Positions 11,575-23,220 of a DNA stretch of 64,000 nt are shown here, in pieces. Source of the stretch: Dasypus novemcinctus (taxonomy: Eukaryota > Chordata > Mammalia > Cingulata > Dasypodidae); NCBI RefSeq assembly GCF_030445035.2, contig NC_080698.1, positions 6,372,038 through 6,436,037 of the forward strand, read 5' to 3'. How positions within the stretch are numbered: the first letter of the stretch is position 1; every line of letters starts with the position of its first letter. A program made the translations under genes and the position numbers. The notes beneath the pieces were generated by a model. That model was not told where the DNA came from and searched no databases. It worked only from the letters and a program-made list of their open reading frames with translations.

Positions 11575-11982
11575 TTTTTTAGATTTATTTATTTATTTAT
11601 TTCTCTCCCCTTCCCTCTCCCCACCCCGGTTGTCTGTTCTCTGTGTCTATTTGCTGCATCTTCTTTGTCCGCTTCTGTTGTCAGCGGCATGGGAATCTGT
11701 GTTTCTTTTGGTTGTGTCATCTTGTGTCAGCTCTCCTTGTGTGCGGCATTATTCCTGGGCAGGCTGCACTTTCTTTCGCACTGGGCGGCTTTCCTTAGGG
11801 GGCGCACTCCTTGCGCGTGGGTCTCCCCTACGTGGGGAACACCCCTGCGGGGCAGGGCACTCCTTGCGCGCATCAGCACTGCGCATGGGCCAGCTGCACA
11901 CGGGTCAAGGAGGCGCGGGGTTTGAACTGCGGACCTCCCATGTGGTAGACGGACGCCCTAACCACTGGGTCAAGTCTGCTGC
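11575..11982 (-). mobile_element. DAS-III-like SINE at a reused target
   Basis: Full reverse copy. The flanking word ccatattctttttt occurs at 11559 and again right after the head at 11982. Confidence 0.92.
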
Positions 11983-11996
11983 CCATATTCTTTTTT

Positions 11997-12376
11997 TATT
12001 TTTATTTTTTTTAAAGATTTATTTATTTTTATTTAATTCCCCTCCCCTCCCCCAGTTGTCTGTTTTCTGTGTCTTTTTGCTGCGTCTTGTTTCTTTGTCC
12101 GCTTCTGTTGCTGTCAGCGGCACGGGAAGTGTGGGCAGCGCCATTCCTCGGCAGGCTGCTTCCTCCTTCGCGCTGGGCGGCTCTCCTTATGGGTGCACTC
12201 CTTGCGCGTGGGGCTCCCCTACGTGGGGGACACCCCTGCGGGGCGTGGCACTCCTTGCGCGCATCAGCACTGCACATGGGCCAGCTCCACACGGGTCAAG
12301 GAGGCCCGGGGTTTGAACCGCGGACCTCCCATGTGGTAGACGGACGCCCTCACCACTGGGCCAAAGTCCGTTTCCC
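11997..12376 (-). mobile_element. DAS-III-like SINE at the same reused target
   Basis: A second full reverse copy immediately follows the first. Its head ends in gtttccc at 12376 and is followed by a third copy of catattcttttttt. Confidence 0.92.
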
Positions 12377-12394
12377 ATATTCTTTTTTTTTGAC

Positions 12395-13625
12395 CTTTAG
12401 CGTTGATATGGTAACTTTCTTGCCTTTGCTACAAAAATATTACAATATTATTGTTAACTATATGTTACATTAGTTGTATTTTTCCCATATATCACCATAT
12501 TCTTAATGCCTTGTAGTAGAACACTCTTATGTTTATATTATTAACCACAATTCTCATCTACCATCAAAATCACTGTTATACAGTCCCTAGATTACCCTCT
12601 ACTGTCTTTCAATTAACATTAACCCCCCTAGACCACCCCTGTCAGCCACAGTCACGTTTATAAATCAGCAGTGTTTGTTATACTCATTATATCATCAACT
12701 CCATCCATTACCACATATTTTTTTTGTCTTTATTTTTTTAATGTTACCTTAAAAAAATATGAGGTCCCCATATCCCCCACCCCCCTCACCCCACTCCTCG
12801 CCCCATAGCAACAATCTCCTCCATCATCATGAGACATTCATTGCATTTGGTGAGTACATCTCTGAGCACCGCTGCACCTCATGGTCAATGGTCCACACCA
12901 TAGCCCACACTCTCCCACAGTCTACCCAGTGGGCCATGGGAGGACATATAATGTCCGGTAACTGTCCCTCCAGCACCACCCAGGACAGCTCCAAGTCCTG
13001 AAAATGCCCCCATATCTCATCTCATTACCACATATTTACAATCGACTTTATTAAACATTTCACATACATTCAGCATCCACTCCCCCCTTCTCAACCCACT
13101 TTCTGTTTCCTACTAACCTGTACTCTGTAGCTTAACTCCATGCGTCTACTCATCATATTTAATTCATATCGATGAGACCATACAATATTCGTCTTTTTGT
13201 GCCTGGCTTTTTTCACTCCACGTGATGTCTCAGGATGCATCCGTGTTGTCATGTGCTTCCTACAGCAGTGTAAGATTCCAGGTATGTATCCTCCACGTTT
13301 TGTTGAGCCGTTCATCAGTTGATTGGCCCTTGGGTTGATTCCATTGCTTAGTGATTGTGAATAAAGCTGCTGTGCACAAGTGCGCAAATATCTGCTCTCG
13401 TCCTTGCCTTCAGTTGCTCTGAATATATTCCTGGTGGTGTGATTGCCGGATCATAGGGCAGTTCTATATTTAGCTTTCTGAGGAACTGCCAGACTCTTCC
13501 ACAGAGGCCATTTTACAGTCCCACCACGGTGAGGGAATGTTCCGGCTCCTCAGTAGCCGCTCCCAGCACTTGAAGTTTAATTGGGTCGCTTGTTGTTTTG
13601 TCATTAAGTTTTGTGATCTCTTTAT
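12395..13625 (-). mobile_element. Ancient L1 (L1M-type) 3' UTR, antisense
   Basis: Words typical of the eutherian L1M 3' UTR read on the - strand, such as (shown on +) 'gtctttttgtgcctggctttt', 'ttcatcagttgattgg' and 'ggaactgccagactcttcca'. It is interrupted by a younger insertion at 12720-13021 with target duplication cattaccacatattt. Confidence 0.8.
12720..13021 (-). mobile_element. 5'-truncated L1-like 3' end (armadillo-lineage family)
   Basis: On the - strand it ends ...ggggacctcatatttttttaaggtaacatt followed by an A-rich tail. The duplication cattaccacatattt lies on both sides (12704 and 13023). Other members are at 15619, 34262 and 59739. Confidence 0.8.
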
Positions 13626-13630
13626 GTAAC

Positions 13631-14205
13631 ATGGAAGTTGGAGGACTCCCACTTCCCTAATTTAAAGCATACTGTTTATACACAGCGGCAAAAACAGCCC
13701 AGTGCTGGCATCGAGGTAGGTTGACCAAGGGACTGAATTAAAAACTCAGAAGTAGACCCTCACATCTGTGGCCAAGGGAATTTTTTTGGCAAGACTGTCA
13801 AACCCACCCAGCTGGGTCAGAGCAGTCTGTTCAACAGATGGCCCTGGGAGAACTTGATCTCCTTAGCTGAAAGAAAGGAAGGGGACCCTTATTTCACGTC
13901 GTATACAAAAATTAACATAAAATGGATCAAGGACCTAAATATAAAAACTAGAACCATAAAAGTCCTGGAAGAAAAGGGAGGGAAATATCTTCAAGATCTT
14001 GTTGTAGTTGGTGGTTTCTTGGCCCTTCCACCCAAAGCACGAGCAATGAAAGGAAAAACAGATAAACGGGACTTCCTCAAAATTAAACATCTTGTGTTTC
14101 AAATGATTTTGTTAAGAAGATGAAAAGGCAGCCTACTCAATGGGAGAAAATCTTTGGAAACCACATATCCGCCAAGGGTTTGATTTCCGTGTTACATAAG
14201 AGATC
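13631..14205 (+). mobile_element. L1 ORF2 3' end, inverted relative to its 3' UTR
   Basis: The + strand encodes the C-terminal L1 ORF2 words (KINIKWIKDLNIKTRTIKVL, near 13911-13970, then KGGKYLQDL), typical of mammalian L1. It directly abuts the antisense 3' UTR at about 13628, giving an inverted junction. The coding sequence is decayed and would not yield a full protein. Confidence 0.85.
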
Positions 14206-15126
14206 ACACGGCTCTCAATCATGGTTCGGTTGTGGAGAGAGAGAGCCTGGTTAGTGTGTGTGTTTGTGAGTATATAGTTGTGTCCTTTGTTTTCCTGTGT
14301 CATTTATGAAAATAATGCAGCTTAGAAAACCATGTCTATTCACACACACGCCTGCCTTTCTTGGGTTTTATCGATAACTGCCCTAGTGCGTAGGGTTCAG
14401 GTCCCGCCAGGCTCACACGCAGAAGACCCGGCGAGCCAGGCTGGCCGATTCAGGTGGTGAAGCACCACGAGCCGCCGTGAGGTCCCGTTTCTTACGCTGA
14501 CAGTTAGAAGGCTACGCCAGCGGTGCCAGCTCCCTGGGGCCTGTTCCCACACACCGGGGGGGATGGCCCCGAAGCCGCAGGGGCAGGGCGACCGAACTCA
14601 CCTGTGGGGTTCCACTCCGCTGAGGACCAGTTCTGGCTGCAGCAGCGGTTTCTCCTCCGCAGCTCTGTTCTGAGGGGGCGCGGAACGCCCCCTGCCTCCT
14701 CGGATCCTGGGCGGAGGTGAGGTGCGGGCGGCAGCGGGGGGCGAGCGGGCGCTGGCGGCCCAGCCGCTCCCCACAGGCCCCGCTTCCTCTCGGGTTTCGG
14801 GAGGATCGCAGGGCCTTCCGCTGAGAGCCGGAGCCCTCGCTGCCGTGGACACATGCAGAGCCACGCACTGCTGTCCCTGGCGGGACCCCCTGCACGCAAG
14901 CTGCTTCCCCTCGCCCTGCGGACACGGGAAGCAGTGTTAATAAGCTCATTTCTAATTGTGAAAACTAATGACAACCATGAAGAAACGTCTAAGGGCAGAG
15001 ATCTGTTATTTTATCATCCCACCACAGTTATTTTCACTTGCGTATTTTCCCTCCCAGTTCTTGTCCACATTTACACACATTTTTAAGGGTTGGGGTCACA
15101 GGGTATAAACTATGCCATATCCTTTT

Positions 15127-15608
15127 TTTTTTTTATTTTAAAGATTTGTTTTATTTGTTTATTTCTCCTCACTCCCTTGTTGTTTGCACTTGCTGTGTCT
15201 GCTTGTCTTTCCTATTTCCTTAGGAGGCATTGGGAACCCAACCCAGGACCTCTGATGTGGGAGGGAGGTGCCTGATTGCTTGAGCCACCTCCATTCCCTG
15301 CTTCATTGTTCTGTCCTTATGGTTTTCTCCTTGTGTCTCCTGTTGCCTCATCTTGTTGTGCCAGCTTGCCATCTGCCCGTCGCATCAGCTTGCTGTCTTA
15401 CTCGTCTTCTTTAGGAGGCACTGGGAACCTCTGTTCCCTGCTTTGTTGTGTTTCTCATGTTTTTCCTCTTGTGTCTCTTGTCGCATCAACTTGCTGTGCA
15501 TGCGTATCACGCCAACTCACTGTCTTCTTTAGGAGGCACCGGGAACTGAACCAGTGACCTCCCATGTGGTAGGCGGGAGCCCAATTGCTTGAGCCACATC
15601 CGCTTCCC
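15127..15608 (-). mobile_element. Multi-unit DAS SINE (short type)
   Basis: Three tRNA-like units occur in tandem on the - strand; the word 'taggaggca(c/t)(t/c)gggaac' repeats at 15221, 15412 and 15531. Flanks share atatcctttttt / gtatccttttttt. Confidence 0.82.
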
Positions 15609-15618
15609 TGTGCTGTAT

Positions 15619-15821
15619 CCTTTTTTTTGGTCTTTATTTTTTTAATGTTACATTAAAAAAAATGAGGTCCCCATATACCCCCCACCCCCCTCACCCCACT
15701 CCCCCCATAACAACAACCTCCTCCATCATCATGCGACCTTCATTGCACTTGGTGAATACATCTGTGAGCACTGCTGCACCTCATGGTCAATGGTCCACAT
15801 TATAGTTTACACTCTCCTCCC
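15619..15821 (-). mobile_element. 5'-truncated L1-like 3' end
   Basis: Nearly identical over its length to the start of 12720-13021. The target duplication tgtgctgtatccttttt at 15609 and 15823 shows insertion right beside the SINE that precedes it. Confidence 0.8.
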
Positions 15822-17335
15822 TTTGTGCTGTATCCTTTTTGACTGGACGTTATATTGACAGTCGGTTCATGTTTTCTTTGTAGCTGTCACAGTCTCGGGT
15901 TGTGGCCGAGCTGGACCACAGTTTACGGCATTTGGCTCGTTCTGGCCTGCTGGCCATTACCCCCGGCCCTGGCTGAGGTCTGTGCACATTCTCTCTCTCT
16001 TCTGCTGAATGGTTTCCTTGGCGTTCCTTCCCAGAATACGCGTTCGGCGCCCAGTGTGTGGGCGCTTTTGTGGCTTGCTCAAGTCCCCTTCTTTCCTGAC
16101 GTGTGCCGGCAGCGGCGGCACGTGGTTGTCACGGAGATGTGCACCGTGGGCCCCCTTCCCCCCGTGCCCCCGCCGGAGGCGCCCGGGCCGCCGCCTGGGT
16201 GCACTCAGGAAGCTGTTGGCACACCCTGGACGGGAAGGAGGGTCAGCGGAGTGGGCAGGCGCGGCCTTGGCCGGCGGCCACGCGCACTCTGCGTCGGGAC
16301 ACCGAGTGTCAAGTGGTCTGTGTGGGGAGAGCCTGGCGCCGGCTGTGGCTGGAGTGGGCGGCGGGATGGAGAGGAAGAAAACGTGTGCTAGACTTACGGG
16401 GTCAAGCGGGGCCCTCCTTGGCACCTTCCAGGACAGACTGTGATGGAAAGAGAAGGCAAGGCCGCTGTGTGCTCACGCCGGGCAGTTTTGGGCCTGAAAA
16501 GGAAGATTTTGTTCCTTTTTGAAAGACTAAGCAAAGTCCATCATGGCAGAGCGTTGCCAGCTGGGGCCTGCTTGCTGTTGCTGTTCCTGGGTCTGTTAGT
16601 TTCCGGCTGTGAGGACGGGAGGGTCCCGTGTGCTGGGGTGGTAGTCGGGGAGGCCGAGGGGAATTCTGGGCAGGCGCCGGCCTGCGCTCAGGGGACGGCG
16701 CCGAGGCTTTGGTCTGCGCTTTCAGGGTTCCGTGCCGGGATGAGCACGCCGCAGCCACCACGGCTCGTTCAGGATTTTCGCCTGGTGGTTACGTTCCCGA
16801 TGTAGGCGGTGCACTGAGATCTGCTAATCAGACCTTAGGGAGAGTGAAAAAAAAATCAGTAACAGTGAAGAAAAACGCCTTTGCCCATCTCCCCTTTCCA
16901 AAGCCAGACGTCCCGCCTGGTAAGGCCGCGAGTGGATGTATAGTGGCATCTCTAGTCGTTTGGGCCCAGTCGGGGGAAAGTTCGCCCAAGTTAGTGATGA
17001 GGCTGCACCAGGAACACGAGAAAAATGCCGTTTCATCACTTCCAGGTAAATAAAACCAGTAGAACTAAAACCAGAGTTAGGGAACAGGTGAGAGATGAAT
17101 ACACACGGGATGGAGGGTCAGCTCTCAGGGAGTTCACGTCGGATGCGTGGGCGGATTCGTGTCAGCTCTTCTGCTCTTCCTGCAAGGTCCAGACATGACC
17201 AGCCCTAATCCCATGTGCTTGTGCTGTGGACTCTGTGGGCGCCCCTTCAGCCCCGCCTTTGAGAACGCCCACAGGGTCGGGGTCAGTCGAGCCTGGATGA
17301 GGGAGGTCTTTCTTTAATTCGCAGCAGGGCCGCTG

Positions 17336-17712
17336 CTTTTTTTTTTCCCTCCCCCCTTCCCCCCACCCCGTTGTCTGCTCTCTCTGTCCATTCGCTGTGT
17401 GTTCTTCTGTGTCTGCTTCTATTCTTGTCAGAGGCACCCGTAATCTGTGTTTCTTTTCGTTGCGTCATCTTGTTGTGTCAGCTCTCCATGTGTGCGGTGC
17501 CATTCCTGGGCAGGCTGCACTTTTCTCACGCGGGGCGGCTCTCCTTACGGGGTGCACTCCTTGCACGTGGGACATATGCGTGGTTCCCATTCCTTGCACG
17601 CATCAGCACTGCATGTGGGCCAACTCCACATGGGTCAGGAGGCCCTGTGTTTGAACCCTGGATCCCCCTGTGGTAGACGGACGCGCTATCAGTTGAACCA
17701 AACCCGCTTCCC
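17336..17712 (-). mobile_element. DAS-III-like SINE
   Basis: Reverse full-length copy with the standard body and a decayed middle part ('gggacatatgcgtggttccc'). Confidence 0.88.
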
Positions 17713-19556
17713 AGGGTTGCTTCATTAAAACAGTCATCAGGGTGATTTTATAGGGAAGCTCTCTGGAACTTTCCGTGGGCCCTCCACCCTGCTAAGTTCT
17801 CCACCCACAGGAGCTCATGGAATTCTCGGTGCAGTCCAGTGAGGCCAGCAGCACCTCGACTTACAGATAAACAGGCTTGAAGTGTTTTGTTTTCTTTGGT
17901 CGTAGTGGAGGTGGCACTTGAGCCAAGGACCGTGGGGGCTGCACAGCCCTGCCCAGGCCACGTGTCTGTGGCCTCTGCTCGGGAGGACTGTGTGGCTAAG
18001 GAGGGGCGCGGGCTCTTCCCCCGTCTGTATGCGGGAGCTCGCCTTGACTTCTCGCGTCCAGCCGCTGCTCTGCTGGTTGCCTGACAGCAGAGGCTTGAGG
18101 GGGTCTTGGGAGCTTGGCTACACTCCCGTGGGTGCAGAAGAGGGGTCTGGGAGGGAGAATTTCAACAGGAGATGCACCCGTAGGACAGAAATGGACTCAG
18201 GGCTTTTTGCTTTCCAGGCCTTCGATCCTGGGTTTCTGAGCCTCTGAGTCACCGTGGTATTTCTCATCAGAGTCGGCATTACGTATGAGCAGAGGGAGTC
18301 AGCTGGACGCGGAGGAGCCCAGGGTGTGGGAAAGCAGGAGTGGGCAGACAGCACAGGGAGTCTGCAGGCCGGAACTGACAAGGCTGCATCCGGGCGAGGG
18401 CCAGACGAGGGCTGGGGCGACCGGCCTGGCGTCACCGGGCACCCGTCTCCAGCTGGGTGTGCGTGAGTTGGGACCAGCCCTGGTGTCCCAGCCTGGACCT
18501 GCTGACCTGGTCAGAGGCTGCGTCGTCCCCAGTCGGGGGAGACCTTCAGGTTCTCCGTGCCAGTGACGTGAATAGGGTCGGGCTTTGCAGGCGGCATCGT
18601 GGAGGGTAACTGGGCGCTACAGCCGTGTCCACATCCTGCACGCAAGATCCCTACCGAAAGGGATTTCGGGACATTTGCACCTTTTCCATCAGTCATCGCA
18701 GACCAAGGGGGGTGCCTGGTCGTGCCTGATAGGCCACTGGTGTCAACTCAGAGGGTGAACTTCTGCCTGAAGGGCCCGCGGCACGACACCCTAACCGGCT
18801 CGCGGACGTCGTGCTGGGGCGCCTCGGCACAGAGTCAGAGCCAGAGTCAGGGGTTGTCCTTTTACAGAGATCCGAACTCTGTTCCGGTGTCACGGCACCG
18901 CTTGGGCCTCCTCTGCTCTCTGACCTCACTCTGAGTATCTCTTCTCTCTCAATTGTTCTCTTACATTCTGTCCCCAGCTCTGACCTCCTCCGTCTCCCTT
19001 GTCTTTTACGTTCCCTTCCCTCTTTGTACTCTTTTCTCCTTTCACTGACGATTTCATTTGCTTCTCCGGTTTTCAGTGGCAATTCTGTGCCCCTCACACC
19101 CATCGTGATAGGAGATGTTCCACTTATAGAGCACCTGCTGCATACCAGGCGCTCTGCTCATGCCCCTCATCCACTCCTCCTGCCACCTTCCTTTTACACA
19201 AGAGCAGGTGGAGCAGCTGGCGAGGGGGGCAGTGGATGTCACCCTCAGGCCCGGGTGTCCCCGTAGCCTGTGTGTGCCCCCGTCGGCGGCCCTCACCTTC
19301 CATCACAGTCTCGTCGTTAGCAGCCTGTTAGAATGCAGATTCCCGGCTCCACCTGCAGAGCTCCTGGCCTGTCGCATGGTAGGGACGAGGCCCTGGGATG
19401 CACCTGCTTGGTGGGCATCCCCGGGGTCCGAGGCAGCCAGCCAGGCCCTTGGCTGGGTGTTCGGCCCGCCACCCGCCCCTCTCTACCTGCGTGTGGACGT
19501 CCAGCTCTCCGGCCGCTTTCCTGAAACGCAGGCCTGCGTGGTCCAGGACGGCTGCT

Positions 19557-19690
19557 GGCCACGTGGTCACTGTTGAGCACTTGAAATGTGATTACTGTGA
19601 CTTAGGAACTGAGTTATTAAGTTTATTTAATTGTGGCTAATTGGTACTTAAATAGCCACGTGTGGTTAGGGGCCACTGTATCGGACAGTG
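19557..19690 (+). mobile_element. Old interspersed repeat (DNA-transposon-like)
   Basis: The segment 'gagcacttgaaatgtgattactgtgacttaggaactgag...gccacgtgtggttagg...cggacagtgcagg' resembles a mammal-wide non-autonomous DNA repeat. A related fragment is at about 23380-23450. Family not assigned. Confidence 0.4.
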
Positions 19691-19754
19691 CAGGTAAAGC
19701 TTCCCTTTCCCAAGCATTTTCTAGCCAGAGTTCACTTATTAATAAGAAACTATG

Positions 19755-20349
19755 AGGGAGCTGAGGTGGTACAAGAGATTGATCACCTCTCTCCCACTCC
19801 AGAAAATCCCAGGATCGGTTCCCAGAGTTGCCTAGTGAGAATAGAAGCAGACAGAAGAACACACAGCAAATGGACACAGAGAGCAGATGGTAGGGGGAGA
19901 AATAAATATATCTTTTTTTTTTTTAAGATTTATTCATGTATTTATTTCTCTCCCCCCCCCACCAGTTGTCTGTTCTCTGCGTCCATTTGCTGCGCATTCA
20001 TCTGCGACCGCTTCTATCCTTATCAGCGGCACCGAGAATCTGAGTTTCTTTTTGTTGCGTCATCTTGTTGTGTCAGCTCTCCATATGTGTGACACCATTC
20101 CTGGGCAGGCTGCACCTTCTTTTGCGCTGGGCGGCTCTCCCTATGGGGCGCACTCCTTGCGCGTGGGGCTCCCCTACGCGGGGGACACCCCTGCCTGGCA
20201 CGGCACTCCTTGCGCGCATCAGCACTGCGCATGGCCAGCTCCACACGGGTCAAGGAGGCCCGGGGTTTGAACCGCGGACCTCCCATATGGCAGACAGACG
20301 CCCTATCCATTGGGCCAAGTCTGCTTCCCTAAATAAATCTTTAAAAAAA
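19755..20349 (+). mobile_element. DAS SINE variant interrupted by another SINE
   Basis: The head gggagctgaggtggtacaag and tail (gcagacagaagaacacacag, then aaataaat) are separated from the final A run by a reverse DAS-III at 19912-20329. The outer duplication aagaaactatgaggg lies at about 19743 and 20350. Confidence 0.75.
19912..20329 (-). mobile_element. DAS-III-like SINE nested in another SINE
   Basis: Full reverse copy whose flanks aaataaatatatcttt / aaataaatcttt are duplicated from the tail of the host SINE. Confidence 0.88.
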
Positions 20350-20361
20350 AAGAAACTATGA

Positions 20362-20452
20362 GGGGAGCAGATGTGGCTCAAGCAGTTGAGCTCCCACTTC
20401 CCACATGGGAGGTTCCGGGTTCAGTTCCCAGTTCCTCCTAAAAAAAAAAAAC
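20362..20452 (+). mobile_element. Monomeric DAS (DAS-I-like) SINE
   Basis: A tRNA-like head (ggggagcagatgtggctcaagc ... ggttccgggttcagttccc) goes directly into an A-rich tail. This is the simplest form of the family. Confidence 0.8.
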
Positions 20453-20493
20453 GAAAACAAAGAACAAGCAAAACAAACCAGAAAACCAGCTCA

Positions 20494-20585
20494 GGGGAGC
20501 CAATGTGGCTCGGTGGTCGAGCACCACCTGCCCACACACGAGGTCCCGGGTTCAATCCCTGCCTCCTGGTACCTCAACAACAGCA
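20494..20585 (+). mobile_element. tRNA-like monomer SINE, distinct variant
   Basis: ggggagccaatgtggctcgg, then ggtcccgggttcaatccctg, 40 bases after the preceding monomer. The anticodon-arm region differs from DAS-I copies. Confidence 0.65.
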
Positions 20586-21139
20586 CACTATGAGCAACAT
20601 TTACCATTTTCAGTACTGTGCATATGACAAAGACAATATAGTCACATTGCCAAAAAAAAAAAAAGGAGAGGACGAAATTACCTGTAACCAATATCAACAC
20701 AAAACAATGTGTTCTCTGCTGGTGTGGACATCGTTGCCAGGTCGTGCTGAGGGCAGTGCACGCCTATGCCCTGCGTCCCCACTCGCGGTGATGTCGCACC
20801 CCTTTCCCTGAGTGTGCCCTAGTCTTAATAACCATCTGCTGTGCCAGCTCCTGGCACGTTACTGACTTGAAGCCTTCCCACCATCACCACTGCCCCGTCC
20901 ATGGCCCCCACTAATCCAGAGCGCCATCTCCAGGATTTGCAAGGTGGTTTCCCACTGTTTTCTCACCTGCATTTGTTTTCCATGAGAAACCTGGTGTCGC
21001 CTTTGTTTTGCTTCTCTGGATGGGCCTGTCTTTTTAGGTGGCCCCCTCCGGCTGCTCTTCAGGTTTTCTCTTTATCGCTGATGTTGACCAGTTTGGTTCG
21101 GATGCCCCTTTGTGTAGTTTTCATGTTTCTTGTGCTTGA

Positions 21140-21850
21140 CATTTGCTGAGCTTCTTGGGTCTTTGCGTTTTTGGTTTCGATCAAGTGTGGGAGGCTTTTG
21201 GCCATTATTTCTCGCAAATATTTTCTGCCACACTTTCTTTTCTCCTTCAGGGACTCCTGATGGCAGGCACCTTGAAGCAGCTCCTCAGCTCACTTATTTT
21301 CTGTTTATTGTTTTTTAAAACCTCTTTTTCTTTCTTTGTTTCATTTTGGATGGTTTCTACTGCTTTGCCTTTAAATTCACTTTTCCCCCTGTGGTGTGTA
21401 ATCTGCTGCTGATCCCATCCAGTGTACTTTTCATCTCAGACCTTTTACTTTTCATTTCTAGAAGTTCAGTATGGGTCTTTTTATACCTTCCATGTCACTA
21501 CTTAACTGTTTTGGACATGTGGAATACAGAAACAGTAATTTGTAATGTACTTCTCTGCTAATGCCGACGTCTGTGTCAGGACCGGGTGGATTTCCCTAGG
21601 TTGGTTATTTCCTTCGTTATGGGCCATGCTTGCCAGCCTCTTGGCGGGCCTCGTGAATTTTATCGATTGGAGCCTGGATATTTTTGTATTCCTGTAACTC
21701 TTTTTGAGCTTTGTTCTGGGATATGGTTATTTGGAAACGGTGATCCTTTCCAGTCTTGCTTTTAGGCTTCGTTAAGCAAGTTCAGAGCAGAGCTCAGCCT
21801 AGGACTAATTATTCCTCACTGCCAGGGCAAATCTTCTTGAGTCCTCTACT
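21140..21850 (-). mobile_element. Probable L1M-type fragment, antisense
   Basis: Words such as 'ggccattatttctcgcaaatattttctgcc' and 'ggactcctgatggcaggcac' resemble an old LINE-1 segment seen in many mammals. The reading is by eye and the family is uncertain. Confidence 0.4.
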
Positions 21851-22814
21851 CAGTACCTTGTAGATCGTGCGTTTCCCCAGAACAGCGGTGGGAATGTGCA
21901 CCGTCTCCAGGCCCGTGTGAGCACCAGGCACGTTCTCCGGAATCTTTCCGGATGATTCCCCCTGCCTTGGTTGGTGTCCCCGAGGTCTCCCAGGTTTTCT
22001 CTGTGTGGCATTCCCTTCTCATCCGGACGATAATGGCCTCGAGTAGCAGATATGGACAGCAAAAGGGGAATGAATTTTTAAAGCTGCAAGAAAAGAAGTC
22101 TTGGGAGTGGCCAGTGGGAAGAGAGTGGGAGTGTGGGACCTTGCTCCCCAAGGTGTGCTGGGACTCTGCTTCGTGCCGGGTCCCCTGAGGCAAGGACAGA
22201 GATGAAGATGCTCTGGACCTTCCGTCACAGCCCGGCAGACCAACCCGGGGTCAGCTGACCTGGTTCACAGCTACCGCTGGGGCTTGGGCTTTATGTGTTT
22301 CCTTTTTCTAATAATATTTTATTCTTTTATAAAAACAGAACTCTTTGGCAGGTGGAAATGAAAAACAAACCCCCCCAAACCTGGCACTTTACTCCTGAAA
22401 AGGCAGTAGTGGCCTGAAAGGTTTGAGAGGTGGTGCTGGATGTGGGGGTAGCAGCGGATGTGATCTGCAGCTCGGGGAGGTTTCACTTGAAGACCCTGGT
22501 GATCGTTGAGGGGATCCTGGTGAGGTACCTCATGCCAAATACCCAGTATCAGCTGGCACTCTGCTGGGCTCCTCACTGCCAGCCCTGACTGTGTCCTCTG
22601 CATGACTCTCTCTCTCCATAGCTACCCCCCAGGGGTTAGGGGGCCAAAGCCAAGGTTGGGCCGCAGGCCACGCGCACTTCTGCTTCCTGCCGTGGGCTCC
22701 CGGGTGGCGTGGCCCAGGGACTCACCGAGGCTGACGGTGCCTGGACGCCTTTACATTGGAGCTGAGACAATTCGAGTGGTTGTTTTGTTCTTGGTAATAC
22801 TTTGTTGTTTTGTT

Positions 22815-23220
22815 CTTGGTAATACTTTATTTTATTTATTTCTCCTTCCCCCGCCCTTGTCTACCCTCTGTGTCCATTCGCTGTGTGTTCTTCTGCATCC
22901 GCCTGCATTGTCAGGCGGCACTGGGAAACTGCATCTCTTCTTTGTTGCGTCATCTTGCTGCATCAGCTCTCCATGCGTGCGGTGCCACTCCTGGGCAGGC
23001 TGTGCTTTTTTCATGCTGGGCAGCTCTCCTTGCGGGGAGCACCCCTTGTGCGTGGGGCTCCCCGGCGTGGGGGACACCCCTGCGTGGCACGGCCCTCCTT
23101 GCGTGTGGCAGCTCTGCGCATGGGCCAGCTCACCACATGGGCCAGGGGGCCCTGGGTAGCGGTCCCTGGACTCTCCATGTGGTGGGCGGGTGCTCTATCA
23201 GTTGAGCCATTTCCGCTTCC
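22815..23220 (-). mobile_element. DAS-III-like SINE
   Basis: Reverse full copy. Its target word 'tcttggtaatacttt' is also present in tandem just before it, and 'gataatactctt' follows it. Confidence 0.88.

Noticed and set aside
13854-14123. 89-codon frame considered as a small gene
   Set aside because: Its sequence is that of the C-terminal part of L1 ORF2.
14504-14974. 156-codon frame on the - strand in the CpG-rich intronic stretch
   Set aside because: Two overlapping frames of similar length exist on the same strand, as expected from GC-rich DNA. Composition is arginine/proline/alanine-rich without motifs.
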